In this document: positions 5,958 to 9,648 of the stretch, piece by piece
How positions within the stretch are numbered: the first letter of the stretch is position 1
Layout of the letters: every line of letters begins with the position of its first letter
From: Thermobaculum sp042408415
GTDB lineage: Bacteria > Chloroflexota > Chloroflexia > Thermobaculales > Thermobaculaceae
Reading direction: 5' to 3'
Assembly: GCA_042408415.1 (NCBI GenBank)
Contig: JBHORE010000082.1
Location: forward strand, 1-9,648
Length of the DNA: 9,648 nt
Notes under the pieces: generated by a model
The model's database searches: none
The model's input: only the letters and a program-made list of their open reading frames with translations
What the model was told of the DNA's origin: nothing
Position numbers and translations under genes: made by a program

Positions 5958-6353
5958 CTAGATCGCCTCCAGCGCCCGCTGCAGTCTCTCCCTCACCTCG
6001 CTGGCTATGGCCTCGAGGCTGGGGTTGTGGACCAGGCCCAGGACAGCCTCTGGGTCCATGGCCTCCACCACGCTCCCGCCGTCGCTCTGGTAGACGACGA
6101 CGTTGCAGGGCAGCAGCAGTCCCAGATCGATCTCGGCCTCGAGCGCCCTCTCCGCCATCTCGGGGTTGCAGGCTCCCAGGATGACGTAGGGTCGGAAGTC
6201 CACACCTCGCTTCTCCTTCATCGTCTGTCGCACGTCTATCTCGCTGATCACGCCGAAGCCCTGTTCCTTGAGGGCCTCCCTCGTCCTGGCGACGGCCTCT
6301 TCGTAGGGCATATCCAACTTGCGTCCGAAGCCATAGCTCAGTGTCCTCTCCAT
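5958..6353 (-). CDS. DUF302 domain protein
   Basis: The 131-residue product is a single DUF302 domain: an N-terminal strand-helix part (SYGFGRKLDMPYEEAVART, helix to about 31), QGFGVISEIDVRQTMKEKRG (31-50), the YVILGACNPEMAERAL block (56-71) and LGLLLPCNVVVYQ (77-89). Cys62 and Cys83 fall in the conserved ACNP and LPCN positions. The biochemical function of DUF302 is not established; the family frequently accompanies sulfur, copper or heavy-metal genes. ATG 6353 was chosen over an upstream in-frame GTG (6425) because AAGGAGGT precedes it and the extra residues fall inside the upstream gene. Its ribosome binding site overlaps the TAA of the MBL-rhodanese gene, 13 nt away, so the two are probably coupled. 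It is predicted to be cytoplasmic. Confidence 0.9.
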   Translation of the reverse strand: MERTLSYGFGRKLDMPYEEAVARTREALKEQGFGVISEIDVRQTMKEKRGVDFRPYVILGACNPEMAERALEAEIDLGLLLPCNVVVYQSDGGSVVEAMDPEAVLGLVHNPSLEAIASEVRERLQRALEAI

Positions 6354-6366
6354 CTTGCACACCTCC

Positions 6367-7797
6367 TTACACGGTCGTAGTGCTCTTGGGCTCCTCCACG
6401 GGATTGCCCGTGGCCTTCCAGGCATCGAAACCCCCTTTGATGTCCATCACGGGCGCGCGCGTCCTCCCAGCGAGGATGCTGGACGCTATCGCCGAGCGGG
6501 TACCGCTGGCACAGTACACGAGGAGGGGTTTGTCCGTGGGTATCTCTTCGAGATGCTCCTCCAGGTAGCCCAGCGGTAAGTGGATGCTGCCCGGCACGTA
6601 CCCCTTCTCTCGCTCGCTGTCCCAGCGCACGTCGACCACGCACACGCCGTCCCCGAGGAGCTGCCCAGCCTCCTCGGGCGTGAGACGCCTGTAGGTGGCC
6701 AACTTCCTACCCTCGCCTGCCCAACGGTCTATCACGGCTGGAGTCCAGTAGCCCCGCAGGTTGTCCAGTCCGATCAGCCTCAGGAGCTGCGTGGCGTGCT
6801 CCAGCTTCTCCCTGTCGATCACGAGCGCTATGGGCCGATCGTATGGGAGAAGCCACCCCGCCCAGGTGAGGAAAGATGCCCCCAGGGGGATGTTGATCGT
6901 GCCGGGGATGAACCCCTGACTGTAGACGTCTGCCGGCCGGGTGTCCACAACCAATCCCTGACGGAGCATTACCTCGATGTCGCCGTAGGCCAGAGGCGCA
7001 GGCGCTGGTAGCTTGCTGGCTATCGCCGGGCCTTCCTTGTTGACCCGCTTCATCTGCGCGAAGTAGCGCGGCGGATCGGGCTGCCCCTCGAGCACCCGGC
7101 GGATGAACTCCTCAGGGTCTTGGGTGCTGAAAGCCCAGTTGTACAGCTTCTCGTAGCCCAGCGTGCTCTGGGGCACTCCCCCCAGTGCCCTACCACAGGC
7201 GCTGCCCGCACCGTGCGCAGGCCATATCTGCAGGTGGTCGGGCAGGGTCCTGAAGCGCTGGATGGAGTCGAAAAGCTGCCTAGCGCCCTGCTCCATGGTG
7301 CCGGTTATGCCGGCTGCCTTCTCCAGCAGGTCGGGCCTGCCGACGTCCCCCACGAATAGGAAGTCCCCAGTGAACGCCCCCAGCGGTTCGCCCCCGCGTG
7401 CCTTGTCTGTAACGATGAAGCTGATATGCTCGGGGGTGTGCCCCGGCGTATGCATCACCTCGACTCGCACGCTGCCCAGCTCAAAGGCGTCGCCCTCGCG
7501 CACCAGCACCGCGCCCGCCTCCGCGGCGTAGGGGTATTTCCACTCGCTGGGCCCCTCATCCGAGAGATACAGACGTGCCCCCGTGACCTCGGCCAGCTCT
7601 CGTGAGCCCGACACAAAATCCGCGTGGATGTGCGTCTCGGTGACGGCGGTGATGCGCAGCCCCAGCCTCTCGGCCAGCTCTAGGTATTGCTCCACGTGCC
7701 TGTTGGGGTCCACGATGAGCGCCTCTCCAGACTCGGGGCACCCCACCAGGTAGCTGGCCTGCGCCAGCTGGTCGTTGTATAGCATTCTCAGGATCAT
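6367..7797 (-). CDS. Persulfide dioxygenase-like metallo-beta-lactamase fold protein fused to two rhodanese domains (CstB-like)
   Basis: Residues 1 to about 265 form an ETHE1-like metallo-beta-lactamase domain: THIHADF (His56, His58, Asp60), TPGHT (His120), FVGDVGRPDL (Asp151) and WPAHGAGSACG (His195). His120 and Asp151 would bind a single Fe(II) with His56. The residue after Asp60 is Phe rather than the His of dinuclear hydrolases, fitting a mononuclear site. Residues about 272-365 are a rhodanese domain without an active-site Cys (LVIDREK around 326-331). Residues about 374-467 are a second rhodanese with Cys429 in CASGTRS. This order matches staphylococcal CstB, which oxidises persulfides to sulfite and thiosulfate. 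The ATG at 7797 overlaps the ArsR stop (ATGA) and has AGGAGGT. Dioxygenase activity is an inference; the 476-residue length suits the fusion. Confidence 0.9.
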   Translation of the reverse strand: MILRMLYNDQLAQASYLVGCPESGEALIVDPNRHVEQYLELAERLGLRITAVTETHIHADFVSGSRELAEVTGARLYLSDEGPSEWKYPYAAEAGAVLVREGDAFELGSVRVEVMHTPGHTPEHISFIVTDKARGGEPLGAFTGDFLFVGDVGRPDLLEKAAGITGTMEQGARQLFDSIQRFRTLPDHLQIWPAHGAGSACGRALGGVPQSTLGYEKLYNWAFSTQDPEEFIRRVLEGQPDPPRYFAQMKRVNKEGPAIASKLPAPAPLAYGDIEVMLRQGLVVDTRPADVYSQGFIPGTINIPLGASFLTWAGWLLPYDRPIALVIDREKLEHATQLLRLIGLDNLRGYWTPAVIDRWAGEGRKLATYRRLTPEEAGQLLGDGVCVVDVRWDSEREKGYVPGSIHLPLGYLEEHLEEIPTDKPLLVYCASGTRSAIASSILAGRTRAPVMDIKGGFDAWKATGNPVEEPKSTTTV

Positions 7798-8219
7798 GAT
7801 CTACCTCCTCTTGTCCCCATATCCCCGTCGTTGTGGGTAAATGATACTGCTTTCGTCGGCTCTTGAGAGGGCCACCCTGTTCCCGAGAGGGTGGACAGTA
7901 CCCTCTCACGGCGGAGCCTCTCCAACAGGATCTCCCGCGTCAGCTTGCAGGCTTCCAGGATCTTGCGGTTCGCCAGCGAGTAGTAGACGCTGTTGCCGCT
8001 ACGCCGGGCGACCACTAACCCCCGTTCCCGCATGAGCGCCAGGTGCTGGGAGATGTTGCTCTGGCGCAGCCCCGTCAGCTCCACGAGGTCCTTCACGCTG
8101 CGCTCACCCTCGCCCAATAGGTAGAGCAGCTCAAGGCGCGTGGGATCGGCCAGCGTCTGACAGATCTGTGCCTGCATCTGCAGCAGGAGCTTTCTAAGCT
8201 CTTCTCCTTCTATCTCCAT
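7794..8219 (-). CDS. ArsR/SmtB-family transcriptional regulator with two cysteines
   Basis: This 141-residue winged-helix repressor has the ArsR pattern: TLADPTRLELLYLLGEGERSV (22-42) leading into the recognition region LTGLRQSNISQHLALMRERGLV (48-69) and the wing ARRSGNSVYYSL (71-82). The only cysteines are Cys20, just before the ADPTR helix, and Cys91, in the C-terminal dimerisation helix. There is no typical ELCVCDL metal site, so sensing of sulfide or persulfide through a thiol switch, as in SqrR/BigR, is possible, though the first Cys is not at the same place. The 30-residue tail after about 110 is polar. ATG 8219 has a perfect AAGGAGGT. The gene lies between the exporter (19-nt gap) and the dioxygenase fusion (4-nt overlap), so it probably regulates its own operon, perhaps at 9384-9402. 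Confidence 0.92.
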   Translation of the reverse strand: MEIEGEELRKLLLQMQAQICQTLADPTRLELLYLLGEGERSVKDLVELTGLRQSNISQHLALMRERGLVVARRSGNSVYYSLANRKILEACKLTREILLERLRRERVLSTLSGTGWPSQEPTKAVSFTHNDGDMGTRGGRS

Positions 8220-8238
8220 AAGACCTCCTTCCAGGGAA

Positions 8239-9003
8239 TCATATAAATGCTGCGCAGTTTCGGTACAGCAGGTACACAGCCAGCAGTGCTAGCAGCAGCG
8301 CAAATCCCCTTGTGGCGAGTCTCGGGGGTATGAGTGCTGCGAGCCTGCCCCCGACCAATCCTCCGGCGATGCTGCCCACAAGGAAAGGTAATGTCACTCC
8401 CCAGGCCACCGTACCCAAGCCCAGGTGCCCCACCACGCCCCAAGCAGCCTGCAACGCTATCGCCAGGAGGGATGTCCCCACGGCGAGCTTCATCGGCAGA
8501 TCCGCGGCGAGCACCATTGCTGGCAGGATCACGAAACCTCCGCCCACCCCAAAGAACCCGGTTAGCACCCCCACAGCCCCACCGGTCACGCCCAGCCTCA
8601 CAGCTCGATCCTGGCACTTGAATTCGTTCTCTTTGTCTACTGGCAGCCGCTTGCGGGACATGCCGAAGGCGGCCGCCAGCATCAGCAGCGCGAACAGGCA
8701 CATCAAAGCCTGACCCGATACCAGCCTGTTGAGCCAGGCCCCTAGGAGGGCGCTGGCCCCTCCGATGCCGCCGAAGATCAGCCCCGCACAGGGGCTCGTC
8801 CTGCCCATGCGCAACTGCTGGACGGCTGCTACCGCTGCCGTCCATCCCACTACCAGCAGGGAAGTGGTGGTGGCACTGTGCGGGTCCTCCCCAAGCACGT
8901 AGACCAACAGCGGTACGGCCAAGATGGAGCCTCCCCCGCCCATAGCGCCAAGCATCAATCCGACGCCGCCTCCCAAAACTATCGCCAGCAGGGTGGTATG
9001 CAC
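8239..9003 (-). CDS. TauE/SafE-family sulfite/organosulfonate exporter
   Basis: The 254-residue protein is almost wholly hydrophobic, with about seven to eight predicted membrane helices in two homologous halves. Each half carries the family glycine motif: GAMGGGGSILAVPLL (19-33) and GFFGVGGGFVILPAM (149-163). A charged cytoplasmic or external loop lies near residues 116-136. TauE/SafE proteins move sulfite, sulfonates or related anions across the inner membrane. In a persulfide-oxidising operon, sulfite export is the likely job, as proposed for the TauE of the cst locus. The start is GTG 9003, with GGGAGGT 6 nt upstream; it comes 3 nt after the rhodanese stop, so the two are coupled. Transport direction and substrate are inferred from context. 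Confidence 0.9.
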   Translation of the reverse strand: MHTTLLAIVLGGGVGLMLGAMGGGGSILAVPLLVYVLGEDPHSATTTSLLVVGWTAAVAAVQQLRMGRTSPCAGLIFGGIGGASALLGAWLNRLVSGQALMCLFALLMLAAAFGMSRKRLPVDKENEFKCQDRAVRLGVTGGAVGVLTGFFGVGGGFVILPAMVLAADLPMKLAVGTSLLAIALQAAWGVVGHLGLGTVAWGVTLPFLVGSIAGGLVGGRLAALIPPRLATRGFALLLALLAVYLLYRNCAAFI

Positions 9004-9006
9004 GAT

Positions 9007-9348
9007 CTACCTCCCTGAGACCACGCTGTGGCCATTCGCTTTCCAAGCCTTGATTCCTCCCCTGATGCTCGCTACTTGCTCATAGCCTGCTCGCTGCAAG
9101 ATCTCAGCAGCTACCTTGCTCCTGCGGCCGCTGGCGCAAAGGGTGAACACCGGCAGCCTTGGTGAGAGCTCATGAGCTCGGCTGGCAAGCTCGCCCAGCG
9201 GGATGTGCCTTGATCCTGGCACATGCTCCTCTAGCCACTCGTGCAATTCCCTCACATCCACGACCTGCACCTCTCCAGCCTTCAGCCTGGTCGCGGCCTC
9301 GCTTGCCTCCACCTCGTCTACATTTGATCTCCACCACTGCCAAGGCAT
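9007..9348 (-). CDS. Single-domain rhodanese (sulfurtransferase)
   Basis: From ATG 9348 this is a 113-residue single-domain rhodanese. It shows VVDVRELHEWLEEHVPG (29-45), HIPLGEL (48-54), active-site Cys71 in the loop LCASGRRS, and the terminal RGGIKAWKANGH (96-107). Cys71 would carry a persulfide during transfer from thiosulfate or other sulfane donors to thiols or cyanide. No signal peptide is present, so it is cytoplasmic. A GTG at 9354 is in frame, but it overlaps the AAAGGAGGT ribosome binding site, so ATG 9348, four to five bases after the site, is preferred. It is the first gene of the operon, with a likely promoter at 9379-9407. It probably passes sulfane sulfur to, or from, the dioxygenase fusion. 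Confidence 0.93.
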   Translation of the reverse strand: MPWQWWRSNVDEVEASEAATRLKAGEVQVVDVRELHEWLEEHVPGSRHIPLGELASRAHELSPRLPVFTLCASGRRSKVAAEILQRAGYEQVASIRGGIKAWKANGHSVVSGR

Positions 9349-9360
9349 AAGCACCTCCTT

Positions 9361-9492
9361 TAGGTAATGACTATTATCAGTATATACGAATATACGAATA
9401 TTGCAAACTATTTTAGCGATTATTGGGTTATAAAAAATAGTAAATTATAGTTGTAATTAGTTTAGAATAATGCTAAATTAGTGGTGTGAGAT
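9361..9492. promoter_or_regulatory. AT-rich divergent promoter region
   Basis: This stretch separates the minus-strand sulfur operon from the plus-strand transporter and is markedly more AT-rich than the coding DNA on either side. Besides the leftward promoter, a rightward candidate is TTGTAA (9451-9456), a 17-nt spacer and TAAATT (9474-9479), with a start near 9486. No open frame or RNA gene is apparent in it. Shared control of both genes by one regulator is possible but unproven. Confidence 0.5.
9379..9407 (-). promoter_or_regulatory. Promoter of the sulfur operon with embedded repeat operator
   Basis: On the minus strand, TTTGCA (9402-9407) and TATACT (9379-9384) are 17 bases apart, placing transcription start near 9372 and leaving a leader of about 24 nt. 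The spacer is filled by a perfect 8-bp tandem repeat, plus-strand ATACGAAT twice (9384-9399). This overlaps an inverted repeat AATAT-ACGA-ATATT (9389-9402). AT-rich dyads between -35 and -10 are typical ArsR-family operators, so the operon's own ArsR protein is the likely binder. Confidence 0.55.
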
Positions 9493-9648
9493 ATGATGAG
9501 GAGGGAAAGGTTGGCAACTAGTGTTCTGAATAAACTGGGGCTGAGCGGCACCGAGGTTACCCACTCGGGCTACAGTAAGGACTTCGTTCTGAAGGTGGTG
9601 CAACCTAGCCTGGTGGGGTTGATGGACGGTGCCGTCTCGACGCTCGCG
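9493..9648 (+). CDS. MbfA/VIT-family (CCC1-like) iron transporter, N-terminal fragment
   Basis: The frame runs off the right edge. Its visible part, ending VLKVVQPSLVGLMDGAVSTLA, matches the start of the VIT/CCC1 domain in membrane-bound ferritin-like and vacuolar iron transporter proteins, where a V-QP-L-GLMDG-VSTLAP motif opens the first membrane helix. Known relatives export or store iron (MbfA) or move Fe/Mn. An in-frame TGA at 9487 limits the start. ATG 9493 and ATG 9496 have no upstream ribosome binding site, while TTG 9511 has AGGAGG (9499-9504) 6 nt before it and may be the true start. No ferritin-like domain precedes the motif here. Coding continues past 9648. It is divergent from the sulfur operon. 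Confidence 0.75.
   Translation, partial: MMRRERLATSVLNKLGLSGTEVTHSGYSKDFVLKVVQPSLVGLMDGAVSTLA

Noticed and set aside
6580..7011. 143-codon open frame on the plus strand across the dioxygenase fusion
   Set aside because: It lies opposite a gene with strong domain and motif evidence, and its product is unlike any protein family I know. It is treated as a shadow.
1..9648. CRISPR arrays, insertion sequences, tRNA or rRNA genes
   Set aside because: I saw no regularly spaced repeats, transposase-like frames, terminal inverted repeats, or cloverleaf and rRNA-like segments in either strand. This was a reading by eye, so a small RNA could be missed.

Overview
The window looks like chromosomal DNA from a bacterium of moderate to high GC. 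Nearly every gene has a strong AGGAGGT-type ribosome binding site, several use GTG or TTG starts, and packing is tight with 4-nt overlaps. A two-domain protein disulfide oxidoreductase (a family best known from thermophiles), a CstB-like persulfide dioxygenase/rhodanese fusion and an MbfA/VIT-like neighbour would fit a thermophilic Chloroflexota-type organism. That placement is an inference from gene content, and no RNA marker is present to confirm it.

Layout: all genes from 1 to 9348 are on the minus strand, so transcription runs right to left. A divergent plus-strand gene enters at the right edge. (a) 9348 down to 4397 is one compact run: rhodanese, TauE-type sulfite/organosulfonate exporter, ArsR-family regulator, metallo-beta-lactamase/rhodanese fusion, DUF302 protein, SHOCT-domain membrane protein, an unrecognised 134-aa protein, and a protein disulfide oxidoreductase. 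It resembles the staphylococcal cst sulfide/persulfide detoxification locus with an ArsR repressor in place of CstR. A tandem repeat sits inside the likely promoter at 9379-9407. (b) 4344 down to 1739 holds an AlkZ-like winged-helix protein, a glycerophosphodiester phosphodiesterase and a KDPG-type aldolase; the last two overlap by 4 nt. (c) 1573 down to 1 is visibly more AT-rich. It carries its own promoter (TTGTAA-17-TATAAT) and three genes for secreted or membrane-anchored proteins: a metzincin-like protease, a likely degenerate relative of it, and a signal-peptide protein cut by the window edge. (d) 9361-9492 is an AT-rich divergent promoter region, followed on the plus strand by the N-terminus of an MbfA/VIT-like iron transporter.

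The main discovery is that the disulfide oxidoreductase is interrupted by an in-frame TGA at 4631-4633, exactly where the first cysteine of its C-terminal CPYC active site should be. The frame stays open for another 77 codons. A stem-loop with a G in its apical loop begins within a few bases after the TGA, as in bacterial SECIS elements. I read the gene as a selenoprotein with a UPYC redox centre. TGA also serves as an ordinary stop in three other genes here and at the end of this gene, so the code is not simply reassigned. Read together, the run encodes sulfide/persulfide handling (rhodaneses, persulfide dioxygenase, sulfite export) with a selenocysteine thiol-disulfide oxidoreductase as its probable redox partner.
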